This document shows, piece by piece, positions 45,576-57,076 of a stretch of DNA of 64,000 nucleotides (positions are counted from its first letter, which is position 1; the number at the start of each line of letters is the position of its first letter). The DNA is from Cryptomeria japonica (lineage: Eukaryota; Streptophyta; Pinopsida; Cupressales; Cupressaceae). The translations under genes and the position numbers were made by a program. Location: positions 670,618,852-670,682,851 of the forward strand of contig NC_081412.1 in the NCBI RefSeq assembly GCF_030272615.1. Direction: 5' to 3'. The notes beneath the pieces were generated by a model. It was not told the DNA's origin, ran no database searches, and saw nothing but the letters and a program-made list of their open reading frames with translations.

Positions 45576-48500
45576 GTGTGAGGATCCACTACATGCACAC
45601 CCTAACTTTGGGGACAACGTGCCATGCCATGTGGACCGAGAGACCAACTTTGACCTCTACCCAAGTACTCCGTTGACCTGGCTACAACAAGGTCATTGTG
45701 TGCTTTGATCTCCATTCACATGTAATGTGATGATTGGGCCAATATGTCAATAATTGGAACAAGAAGCCTCCAACCTTGCAGAAATTGTACAAGAACCCAA
45801 GGACCTTACTCAATTTGAAATAGTTCTTAGGTGGATTGAACAATTGAGTGTAAATAACTTTAATCCTCTATGCGCTGCATTCACGAAAAACACCTTCATG
45901 TTGTTTTACACTTATCTCACTCCCAAACAATGAGGACATGCCATTGTTTGAAAACCTTCGTGCTCTTCAATTATCAAAGTTTTCAGAGAAAGTATGGAGG
46001 GAGATCTTGGTGGATTGGGTGCATCACAATTCAAAAGTATTAAGATTTTCAAACAGTTGTGTGTCCTTGTTGGAGTACCTGAATGCATGGAAGGTGAGGT
46101 GAGGCATAGTTAATGGCACTGCAAGGAAATTTTCAAAGTGGTCAGAGGAAGCATGGAGGGAGAGCTTGGTGGATTGGGTGGCCATGTAGAAAAATGCCAC
46201 ATGGTGACCTTAATCGATGGTGCAAAATGACACAATTTCGACACCTAACACTAATGCCAAGGTTTTTTGAGGTGTTCAATTAGCAAGGTTTCAATTTGGG
46301 CACCCAACTCAATTGTGCTAAGTTGATACATAAAAAAATTTGCTAAATTGATACATAAAAAATATTACCATAAACATCATTCAATAGACGAAAATTGTAG
46401 CATGTAGTTGTTCACACCTTTGCTCAATCATCCCATTACATGTGAATTGTACCAACATATCAAACTTCCCTTTCCAACCCGAAACCATTAGACTCTGAAA
46501 ACCATTCAAGCATTGAATATAAACATAACATATGAAATCATTTGAGACATTCAAACATTGGAGTGCTTGAACTATGCAAACCAATTACGCATTGAATGTA
46601 CATGTAACCATTGAAAGCATTTGAGTCTTTCAAACATTGAAACCATTGAAACCATATAACCCTCAAACAATTAAAACCATTGACACATAATAAAGTATTC
46701 AAATTGGTAGAAACAATCGATCATCCCATTACTTGTATGTCACCAATCAATATGTCTACCAATGTCTCTATTACATCAATTTCCACATATTATGTGTAAG
46801 TATCAATCAAAATTGAACAAGAACTATTATCCAAAATGTCTTCTTAAACATCAATTGAAAAAATGAGGAAAAAAATTTCTTTGCCCTGAGCTTGATGGCC
46901 TTGGTGCTGCAACGAGTGCCATGTTATCATCAACATCAATTGACTCACTGGTACTCACTTCAAGTGGCCTTGGGATACAATATCCGAGGCTGACATCATA
47001 TGGTGGCACCCCTGCAATATATTTCGAAGTACCAGGTGTTGTCATGGGGATTTGCATCCGATACAAGCTTGAAATTCCTGCAATCCCGTGACACATTGGA
47101 CTACTCTCAGGCTGTGGGCATTCTATTTAGAGAATAGACCTCCAGATTATAAGTCGGATTCCTATTTGATCACCTAAAACTAACTGAGATGTGGCTGGAA
47201 AAGAGATAGGAAGATATGCAAAAAACTGAAAATTAGACTACTACTTCGATCCACCAATGGTAAAAGACCTACAAACTACTTAAAAATCCACAAGATAACC
47301 AACTAATGAGACTTTTTTAACTCACAACTCAAATATACATGTCTGCAAAAGGGATTCTCATGAAAGGATAGCTTATTGATGTTCACAAAAAGGAGAATGA
47401 TAATGTTCACACAATTTTGATGCAAAAGAATCACATACACAATCAGAGACCTGCACTATAACATGTAGTTTAGCACTAAGTATCTGAAGAAACTAAGATA
47501 AAATGAAGGATTCTACAAAAGAATAACATAATTTTAATCAAAATTCTTACAATCATAGTAGTCAGACCAAAGTATTTAAGGATGAACTTAGTTTCTTTAT
47601 TGAAAACAAGGAACCTTTTGCATTACAAATTTGGAAAAACTCATAAGAAATGAGTTGCAAGAGCATGAATATTTGTTGCTACACAAGTACAAACTCCAAA
47701 GCTCTCAAATATAGAGTGAAAAACCATCATTTATACAAACATGCTCTCCAAAATTTAAATTTGAATTTTGGCTCCAAACCAATGAGCTGTCAACAACCTC
47801 CACGTCTCTCCACATAATCAGGTACTTAACTGAAAGAGAACTCTTTTCAAACCGTAAAAAGAGTTGTCAAAATGATAACAACCTCCTTGGACAGATTCAA
47901 CTAAAAATCCCTCAAAATTAGGGATGAAACTACAAGAGTCAAGCAGTCAGCCCCCTAAAATCCCTCCTTGACTGATAAAATAACCCCAAAGACTCTTAAA
48001 CTGAAGTGGCACTCCTATTTAGCACTCCTATTTAGGTGACAAATCACCTATTTTTACTACACTTGTTTGCCAAATCACCTCAAGATCTCCTGACTTATGC
48101 AAAAGACTTTAAAGATAGATGAATCTTTTCATAACTTATGCTTTTGAAGAGCAACGTATTACCTCTTTGCATTAAGAAATAACATTTATTAAGGTGATTT
48201 ATTTCATCAGCTCAATAAAATTCTATAATTTTTAACAAATGCAAGGAGTAAAGGAGTTTCTATAGCAAAACCTAAAAGAAGCCTATTAGACTCAAACTCT
48301 AAATAAGTGTTTATTAATCACAAAGGCAAACAGAAATGCCACGACTTGAGCATAATAATAAAGACTTTAATAAAACAAAGTCAAAAAGCCTTTCTTTTTT
48401 ATCGGGTTCTATTAGGGCTTGAAAACTCTAATCAAAAGGTAAGAGATGATAAAAAATTTGATCATTCTTTATTTGCATCTTTTGACCTTTTGTGAGAAAG

Positions 48501-50473
48501 GGCCACCATGAATGATTAGGTTTTGAGCCTGAAATGCACTCCATGCTGTTGTCTTGATAATCTATAGGAGATTCCAGCAAATAAAAAGGCGTGGTAAGTT
48601 CATCATTACTACGGATCTGTTCTTTTCTCTTTTGATAATTTCCTGTAACTGTATCTTGAAGTATATCCTTGTTGTGTCTTTGGGACTGTCTTGTTGCTAT
48701 TGGCTGTTGTTATGACTGTCATTTTGGCTGCACCCTTATCACTACTGACAACATTCTAACTCTTTATCAATCCCTTGATTCCTTTGTTGTCAACTTGAAA
48801 TGTACACATTGTCTCTGGTTGGAAGATGCTACAAACCTTAAGTGACCTGCTCTTGTGCCTCTTCGGGTGAAACCTGCCCTCTCCTAGTTGCATTGTCTTC
48901 TTACTTTATCTTGGTCATGTTCAATACTCTCTTCGCCTTCACACTGTAGCTTCTCATTTGTTACGACAGTAAATTGTTTTTGTTTCCAACTTGTATCAGA
49001 CCTTGATACCAAAAATCTGTCATTTGTGCCTCTAACAATCTGATCATTGTTGATTTTCTTGTTCTAAATCACTGTGAAAATCTCAGTATGCAGCTACATT
49101 TTCTTTGTATTCTTGACATGAGCAGTCTCAGATCTGCAAGATATGCATTAGCAATTGATGATTAAGTGACCTTCTCACTGACTTGTGAAAGTTACTAATA
49201 GCTATGATTTTTGTTCATACCTCCACTGCATGTACTACTATGTAACTGTACTCGTCTTCATGACTTAGTATTCACTATCCTGTCTCTCCAATTATGACTG
49301 CTGTTGGTGAATGCTATGGGTTTTGGTTGAACTATCGAGTGACTGCTATACTCCCTTTGTAACCTCTGAGGTATGCATTGTAATACATGTTCATGCCTTA
49401 TTTTGACAGAGGCACCTTTATGAATTTGCTTTAATGTGGGACTTAAGATTTTCTCTTATCACTATCAAACAGTCCCAATGACTGTTCTTATCGGGTCTTT
49501 TCATGATGAACCTAGGACTTGGATCGAACATGATATATCAAACTTTGTGGGCACAAAAACCTTTGATTTTAATCTCTGTTTTGTGTGATGTGTTGATCTT
49601 CTCTGTGAAGGATCTTGAAACTCATGGCTTTTGTGGAAAATGATGCCTTTGAATCATTTTTGTACCTAGGGCTTCCTTTAATATTTTTTATTGTGGCAGT
49701 CCATTCAATGCTGCTCTAATAGTGGACATCACTGGTCTTATTATTCAAAAGGCTGCAATGACTGTAAAACCCTCCTTCAATTGTCGTAGCCTTTGTCATA
49801 TACTCTTTCACTGTCTTCCCTATGCATCATGACTTTTCTTCAAATTGGAAGCTTCTTTGAAGTGGAAGATGGTTGTGAATGTTCATGAGTTCATACTGTT
49901 CTTCCCCTTATGCAAAGGTTGGTGTTGTTCATGGCTGCATTCTTCTATTCATTGTCCCATTAACTATGATTGCACTGAAACTGAGAATCTAATTGGATCT
50001 GCTATTCTATCTCTTGTCACTATCACATAGGACTGTCAATTAGAAGCATTGTCACTATCACATAGGACTGTCAATTAGAAGCATTGTCTTCTGACTGAGA
50101 ATGTATCTTCTCACAGAGAGCCTACTGCCCTATAGTTTGAGGCTATTAAAACGACATTCCCATAATCTATCTCAGCTTCATGACTGCTACAAATTCATTC
50201 TTGATCACTGCAAACCTTGGAAGTTATGTACCTTTACTTCATTTATACCATACTTAACTTTGGCTTTGAGCTTTGTATCCATAATTCCTAATACAAATCT
50301 GTAGCTTACCGTATGTCATCTCTTGACAGTGGATTGAAGCACTATATTGTTGTTCTTGGGTGTCTGAGATTCTCATGACTGTACTACTTTGTAGATAGTG
50401 ACTGCTTCATTGACTGTCATACACATTGAAAAATGCTTTTTGGTTCAAATTTATGATTGTCCTTGCACCTCTG
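45576..50473. other. Long non-coding stretch, decayed
   Basis: No supported gene. An 81-codon minus-strand frame (46851-47096; TTPGTSKYIAGVPPYDVSLGY) has no domain or introns that I can support. 48500-50473 is T-rich with many gactgt words and looks like one decayed unit, continuing at 57077 after the inserted copia. A 35-bp tandem duplication lies at 50014-50086 (tgtcactatcacataggact...). Confidence 0.5.
50014..50086. repeat. 35-bp tandem duplication
   Basis: Two exact copies of a 35-bp unit starting ttgtcactatcacatagg at 50014 and 50049. Confidence 0.9.
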
Positions 50474-51259
50474 TGTTGGCAAATGCACACTCCAATGAGA
50501 AATTGTAGGTGATTGAAGGTATTGTCATTGATGGCAACCTTACAATCATATGGCACTGACACCAACAGACTCAACACCGGCATACAGTTCACCGGCACCG
50601 AAAAGGAAGATTACCGACACCATGGCCGATAGGAATTTTGTTTAAATATATTTTGTATTTATTTATAAAATCTTTTTGTAAGCCGACTTGGCGAATTGTA
50701 ATATGACTCATATAAGTATGATATCATTGTAGATCATTGTAAGATGTATGAGGCGAATATGGAAGGATTAATTGCAGACCTAATATGCGAATTGTAAGGT
50801 AGATATTGGATAAGGGTTTATGTTATTGCAGAGCTTAAATGGGTACTGAATATGGCATAGTAGACGTTGATCTGAAGCAGTACATGTCATTGGATTTGTA
50901 TAATCCATTTATGTAAGTCAGTGTGACTTCTTCTGTAACTGAGCAGTGAGCTCTAGGCACTTGGCCTTCGTGCATGTGCAGACCCCTATTGTAAACAGTA
51001 ATATTCCCATATTGGCCAGTAAGTGAATATTGTGGGTCACAAATCCCACCGAGGTTTTTCCCACACCGGGTTTCCTCGTTAAAAATATTGTGTTATGGTA
51101 TGTCTTTCATGTTGTGGTTGTTATTCTTATTTGCTGTATTATCTTTATTTTACCAGTACATAGTTTTGTATTGCTTTTCATATAATAAGTTCAAAAAAAT
51201 CTTTAACCGGTTAGATACTGATTTAGGCCCCCCTCTGAGTATCTTTGGGAATCCTAACA
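50474..51259 (+). repeat. 5' LTR of non-autonomous copia
   Basis: Pairs with 56252-57071. Contains the gagctctaggcacttggcc and ggtttttcccacaccgggtt blocks shared with the other copia LTRs. Confidence 0.92.
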
Positions 51260-51261
51260 GT

Positions 51262-51277
51262 TGGTATTAGAGCCTGG
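51262..51277 (+). promoter_or_regulatory. Primer binding site of non-autonomous copia
   Basis: TGGTATTAGAGCCTGG two bases after the LTR; initiator Met-tRNA type. Same class as 20835 and, on the minus strand, 345-360. Confidence 0.8.
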
Positions 51278-51312
51278 TCCTCTATTTTCAAAAGCCTAAC
51301 AGCTTGAGGAAG

Positions 51313-52362
51313 ATGTTGACACTAGTAGAAATGGAAAACTTGAAAAAGCAATTGGAAACAGCTCTTTCAGACTATGATGCAGAAAAAGTGAAAAATATCA
51401 AACTTGAAGATGATCTGAAGGCTGCACAATAGATCATTCAAGGACTTCAAGAAAATTACACTATAGCAAGGAACAAGAGAAGAGAACTTTATGAGAAGAT
51501 GCAAAATGATGAAGATGAAAAGGAAACTCTTAATGATCTCGTGAACAAGCTGAGACAAGAAAACAGTACAATGAAGAATGAGATGCAAGATATGACTATG
51601 AGATTTTGTAAAGAACCTGAAAATCGGAAGAAGAATGAAGAAGACTTGGTTAGAAGACTGAATGATGCTGAAAATGAAAATCTAAGACACAGTCATGAAA
51701 ATGATATGTTGAAGATAGACTTGATGCATACACAAAATGACACAAATGAACTCATGAGAAAGAAAGGAATCTTGGAGAGTGAATTGGCTGCTGCAAATAA
51801 ACACAAGGAGAAATTCAAGAAAATTACAGAGGAACTTGATGACATGCTGAAGAATCAAAAACCTAATGAAGATACAAATGACTTTGAAGTTGGTGAAAGC
51901 TTCGATACTGCAAACAATCATGATCACAGCAAACCGGTAAGACAACCTAATGCTTACAAATTTAATGGGAAATGCTTTAACTGTAACAAGTATGGTCATA
52001 GAGAAAATCAATGTAGATCTAGAAATTATCAGAACACTAATACACCCACGGGTCAATGTTCTAAATGCAACAAAGTTGGTCATAACTCAGAAAATTGCAG
52101 AATGAATGTAAGATGTTATGTTTGTGGAAGATTTGGACATCTATCTAATCAATGCAGAACACATACCCGCATAGGATATGGAAAAGCTATTCAAAAAAAC
52201 AATGTGATTTGTTATGCTTGTAACAAGATTGGACATATTGCAAAATTTTGTAGAAGTAAGACATCACCAACAAATAACGAAGGACCCAACCTAAAAGGTA
52301 AAGAAAAAGTTGAAGAGGTAAAGCAAGAATTCTCAAAGCAATGGATTAGAAAGTCAAATTAG
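51313..52362 (+). pseudogene. Coiled-coil Gag-like protein with four zinc knuckles
   Basis: ATG 51313, ~349 codons, with one TAG at 51430-51432; open from there to 52362 (in-frame ATGs at 51331 and 51499). Residues ~1-195 are coiled coil (KRRELYEKMQ, MTMRFCKEPENR, DLVRRL). The rest carries four CCHC knuckles: CFNCNKYGHRENQC, CSKCNKVGHNSENC, CYVCGRFGHLSNQC and CYACNKIGHIAKFC. A usual copia Gag has a different N-terminal fold and a single knuckle (compare 20890). The ORF sits ~50 bp after the primer site, so it takes the Gag position. Probable role: binding the element RNA, perhaps assembling through the coiled coil (inference). Homologues: 1-291 and 3135-3944. Confidence 0.8.
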
Positions 52363-52740
52363 AATGTTGATGGGAATACTCCTCCACCGGCAGAACAGAG
52401 TATCACTCCACCGGCAAGAGTCTCTTCATCAAATTGAAGGAAAATCCTTTGGGGGTTTGAAAACAAATTGAAAAACATGCTAATATACCCTCAATTGATG
52501 GTGAGAAGTTGAATTACTTTTTTACCGGAAAGATGAGTTAAGTTTGACTTAACCGACAAGCATTAAATGTGGTAGTTGAAGATTATAACACTATAAAGCA
52601 AGTGTTTTGGCTCCTTTTTCATTCACCGAGCATTCAAATCTTCGAGAGTGCGAAAATTTTCGAGCAAAGGCATCCTTAGCGAAAAGAGAAGCAATTCATC
52701 CAAGCAATCATCCTAAAGGCATATTGAGGTATTTATAACT
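52363..52740 (+). other. Spacer between the two ORFs of the non-autonomous copia
   Basis: ~380 bp, no ORF. It could carry a splice or internal promoter signal for the second ORF, but I see no clear motif. Confidence 0.4.
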
Positions 52741-55700
52741 ATGGCTTCTTCATCTGCTCCTAAATTCATAGCAAACCCTACTGTGAATGAGGTTATCAAG
52801 CGCCCTAGACTTGTATTCAAACTTGTTCCCGAAATAGCGAAGAAAGATGATACCTTGGGTGCATTCTCTCAAATTCCTAAAGGAGTAGTATATGCTGAAG
52901 ATCCTAGGATATACATACATTGTCATATAGAAGAACTAGGAGATGATGAAATCAAGAACATGTATAGGACAGTGATTTGTGATGAAAATGGTAACATTAA
53001 ACTGGAACATAAGGTAGTGGAAACCCTAGGTTTTACTGAAATCCTTAATATCCCGGATTTTCCCAAGGATGTTATAAGGATTATGCTAAGCAAAGTGCAT
53101 GACAAATTCTTTTGGATGGATTCCATCCATAAGATCACCAAAGAAGTAGTTAGGGGAGTAACAGGATTACCTTTCACTGGTAGTAGGCCTGACAGAACTA
53201 AAAAGGTCTCTAATGACATAGTAATGGACCTAACCAGCGCAACATTTGACAAGAGATCACTTAGAGTCAATGATGTGAAGGACATCAATGTCAGATTTGT
53301 CAGTATGATTCTTGGCTATGAAGCCACACATGCAAATAGGTTAAACTCACTATCCAATCTATGTATTAAAAGTGCATATGGCATGGTGAATGACAATAAA
53401 AGAATAGATGTGTGTGAATGGCTGAAAGATGAATTGATAGACAACTTGAAGAAGATCAAAGGTGATAAGAAAGGAACTTTCAGATTTGGAAATTTGCTTG
53501 TGTGTTTGATGTTGTACATTACCAAGGAAGTACTTGGTATTGGTAAGAAAGACTTTGGCTTTGATATACTGGTAGGAAAGCAACTATTGAACTTATTAAA
53601 CAACATGGGAGATGATAGAGAGAAAAATATAAACGAACATTTTCAAGCACTAAAGGCTAGAATGAAGACAAGAATAAGGTTATCTCAGGCAATTGTAGAT
53701 AAATATAAAAAAGAAATATGTTTTGTAATTAAGAAAGATGAAATCTGGATGGAGGTAGTTGTCCCTAGAACTCTATGGGTAACCGAAATGGGATATGAAA
53801 TAGATGATAACATAATTGAAACTTATGCAAAAGCCCTCCTTGAAGCACCAAAGGAACTGAAAGAGAAAGTGTTTGGCAGTGCAGAAACAATAGAGAGTGG
53901 TATTTAGTCTAGGAAAAGAGTTAAGAAAGTTGAACAACTAGTAAGGAAAGGTACTAGACTAGCAAAAGCAATTAAGGAAGATGTATTGAAGCAAACTGGT
54001 ATCAAGGAAAGTGAGTTGGAAGGACTTCAATTGGAAGCTCATCTTTCACCAGTTGCAACTTCTTCTAAAAGTGATATACCAACAGATATTGCTCCACTAC
54101 ATAAACTCCTTAGTGAAATAACAGAGGATGGAAAGTTGAAAAAAATTAGCAAACTATATAACACACTTTCCCCTGATGATAAAGAGAGCATAGAGAACAG
54201 TGTTATTTTACACTTGGACATATACAAGAAATTTTGATGGAAATTGTTGATGAAATACCAAATGATTTATATAGGAGACTAGAAGCTAGAAGGTTAGCTA
54301 TTGTTGAGTTAGATAAAAAGATAAAAATAGAAAAATTGCTTGCAATTCACCCAGTGAACTCTACTGAAGAGATAGATCAATTAGTCAGTGAGGCCAACTA
54401 GACAGTATTTTCAACCACTCACCAACATGTAGCACTTATGGCAGGAAGAGTGAATGAAATCTTTGAAGAAACTGCAGATCAATGGGATATATTCTTTGTT
54501 GAAGAGGAAAAACAGGAAGAACTTAAAAGACCTAAGACCATCAGAGTCTACCAAAAGGACAAAGATAAGGGGAAAGGTAAGGTTGGTGGACCTCCAAGCT
54601 TAAAGATAACTGATAACATGCTCCCACCTTCTTCTAATACTGCACCAGTACATACGGTTGACAAACAACCAGCCACAGAGAGTATGGAGTCTCCTCAAGA
54701 GGATATAAATCTTGAGTCAGAGATATTATATACTATGAATATAGACACCTAGGAGGTGAATATTGTGGTAGATAAAGAAACCATTGAGGATAAGAAGAAA
54801 GATGTGGCTACTGAGCCACCGGCTGCAGATGTGGTGATTAATGTTAGCACAGAGACAAAGAAACCGACAGAGGACATTACTAGGAAATCATCAAAAGCAC
54901 CGGTAGATAAAACCGAGAAAGAATCAGAGAAACTGACAATGGACAATATAGAGGTGAATATAGAGGAACCGACAGTGCATACCGAGACTACATCAGAAAT
55001 GCCGATAGCTGAGAGCTCAAAAAAACCTTCTGAGACATAGATGGAGAAACCAAAACTGAAATAGGTTGAGACACAGGTTCAAACCGAAACAGTGCCACTG
55101 ATAATAGCTGAAAAACCAAAACCTTTGCTAATAGAAATGCAAACACAAACTGACCTACCAGAGGTGAAAACAAGTAAGGTTATTACTACAACCAGCAGCA
55201 TGGAGATTGTGAAAATAGTTGGGCAGACATCTGGTACTTCAATAGCAGAATTCTGACCTACAGATGTGATAGAGGTCTTACTGGACTCAATAAAGAAAAT
55301 CACAAAGTGTAATGCACAAGCCTATAAGGCTATTGATGACATAATTCCTATTCTTAAACTGATAGCACCCAAGTGCATTGTGGATAATAAAGATTCTTTA
55401 GGTCAACTAGACACATTGTCTAAGTTCATCACTGGTAACATTTTGACAGTTCATCAAATCAATGAGGACACATTCAAAGAGAAAATGAATAGGAGAAAGG
55501 AAAATTCTTTGAGGAAATAGTAAAGAAGAATAAGGAGAAAACATAAGCCTTATTACTGGCACTAGGAGAAACAATTTTGGATTTCAAGAAACTGTACAGG
55601 GATACATGCAAAACCAACATCTTGACAAAGGACATAGATTCAGAGATCAACAAAACACAAATTGAGATTAACAATACTGTTGGCAATCTAATAGGCACAT

Positions 55701-55966
55701 CAGATTCATTTTTGGAGATAGAAAAGAAAATTGCAGATCTTGAAGAGAAAATTGAGAAGTTAGGAAAGGATAAAGAGAAAATAAATCATAAGGCAAAGAG
55801 CTTAAAATGCAAACTAGGTCCTAAACTATATTACCTCATTTCTTTGAGAAAAGAAATTTTTGAGGCTCTGGTCCCTGGACTCAAGACACCGGAAGAGAAA
55901 ATGCACATACTCACTGGTATAGTTCAAAGAACACAAGCAGCATTAACAGATTCAACGACAGTTTAA
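52741..55966 (+). pseudogene. Large non-viral passenger ORF of the non-autonomous copia
   Basis: ATG 52741 (MASSSAPKFIANPTVNE). First segment 388 codons intact to a TAG at 53905-53907, then frame changes near 54238 and 55505 and a few stops; ~1070 codons in all. Residues 109-147: KDVIRIMLSKVH...HKITKEVVRGVTGLPFTG. Residues 247-260: FRFGNLLVCLMLYI. The middle (54400-55250) is acidic, Lys/Thr/Pro-rich and disordered. The C-terminus (55266-55966) is helical or coiled coil (KIADLEEKIEKLGKDKEKI). The 109-147 and 247-260 blocks match the relic at 5831-6824 closely. The globular-disordered-coiled architecture and an I-[TN]-[KR]-E motif are shared with the giant-LTR ORF (16773, 34418). No protease, RT or integrase motifs. 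Possibly related to plant retroelement proteins annotated as putative transposon protein; that needs a profile search. Function unknown. Confidence 0.75.
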
Positions 55967-56239
55967 ATTTGGTTTTGGTAGACCTTTTCCAGATTGTAAC
56001 CCACCGGTTACAAGAATCTAGGCAGGACCCACACTCCACTAATAGTGAATGACAATCTTTGTCATTGATGTCAAAGGGGGAGTAGTGAGATGAGAAAAAT
56101 GATTAGAAGAGGACATCATCAGCTCAGGGGGAGCATACATTTTTGACAACACAGTTTTGGTAAGATACTTTAGCAGATTCTTTTTGGACATCATTTTGGA
56201 CACTTTTTGATTTTTCTCATGAGTGTTGCCATCAATGCC

Positions 56240-56250
56240 AAAGGGGGAGA
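56240..56250 (+). promoter_or_regulatory. Polypurine tract of non-autonomous copia
   Basis: AAAGGGGGAGA one base before the 3' LTR, within 35 bases (56224-56258) identical to 25344-25378. Extra GGGGGAG tracts at ~56076 and ~56138. Confidence 0.85.
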
Positions 56251-56251
56251 T

Positions 56252-57071
56252 TGTTGGCAAATGCACACTCCAATGAGAAATTGTAGGTGATTGAAGGTAT
56301 TGTTATTGATGGCAACCTTAAAATCATATGGCACCGTCACCGGCACACTCAACACCAACATATAGTTCACTGACACCGGTAGACTCAACACCGGTATACA
56401 GTTTACCAGCACCGAAAAGGAAGATTACTAGCACCATGACCGACAGGATTTTTGTTTAAATATATTTTGTATTTATTTGTAAAATCTTTTTGTAAGCCGA
56501 CTTGGTGAATTGTAATATGACTCATATAAGTATGAGATCATTGTAGATCATTGTAAGATATATGAGGCGAATATGGAAGGATTAATTGCAGACCTAATAT
56601 GCGAATTGTAAGGTAGATATTGGATAAGGGTTTATGTTATTGTAGAGCTTAAATCGGTACTAAATTTGGCATAGCAGATGCTAATCCGAAGTAGTACATG
56701 TCATTGGATTTGTATAATCTATTTTGTAAGTCAGTGTGACTTCTTCTGTAACTGAGTAGTGAGCTCTAGGCACTTGGCCTTCCTGCATGTGCAGGCCCCT
56801 ATTGTAAATAGTAATATTCTCTTATTGGCCAATAAGTGAATATTGTGGGTCACAAATCCCACCGAGGTTTTTCCCACACTAGGTTTCCTTGTTAAAAATG
56901 TTGTGTTATGGTGTGTCTTTCATGTTGTTGTTGTTATTCTTATTTGTTGTATTATCTTTAGTTTACCGGTACACAATTTTGTATTGCTTTTCATATAATA
57001 AGTTTAGAAAAATCTTTAACTGGTTAGATACTGATTCACCCCCCCCCTCAGTATCTTTGGGAATCCTTACA
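56252..57071 (+). repeat. 3' LTR of non-autonomous copia (820 bp)
   Basis: Pairs with 50474-51259. About 34 bp longer, mainly from an extra ccggtagactcaacaccggt-type unit near 56350-56400. Ends CCTTACA. Confidence 0.92.
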
Positions 57072-57076
57072 CTTTG

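Larger units (their letters stand above)
50474..57071 (+). mobile_element. Complete non-autonomous copia-like element with passenger ORF (6598 bp)
   Basis: LTRs 50474-51259 (786 bp) and 56252-57071 (820 bp), both TGTTGGCAAATGCAC...CC(T)AACA or CCTTACA. Flanks CTCTG (50469-50473) and CTTTG (57072-57076) agree at 4 of 5 bases, a likely target duplication. Primer site and polypurine tract are of copia type. It encodes a coiled-coil four-knuckle protein and a ~1070-codon ORF, and no protease, integrase, RT or RNase H. It would need enzymes in trans. Element A (1-1190) is a relative. Confidence 0.9.

Noticed and set aside
46851-47096. 81-codon minus-strand ORF as a gene
   Set aside because: Isolated short frame without recognisable motif or supporting exons.
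51970-52260. Cellular CNBP/glycine-rich zinc-knuckle gene
   Set aside because: Four CCHC knuckles resemble CNBP, but the ORF lies inside an LTR pair directly after a primer site and has the element-specific coiled coil; it belongs to the retroelement.
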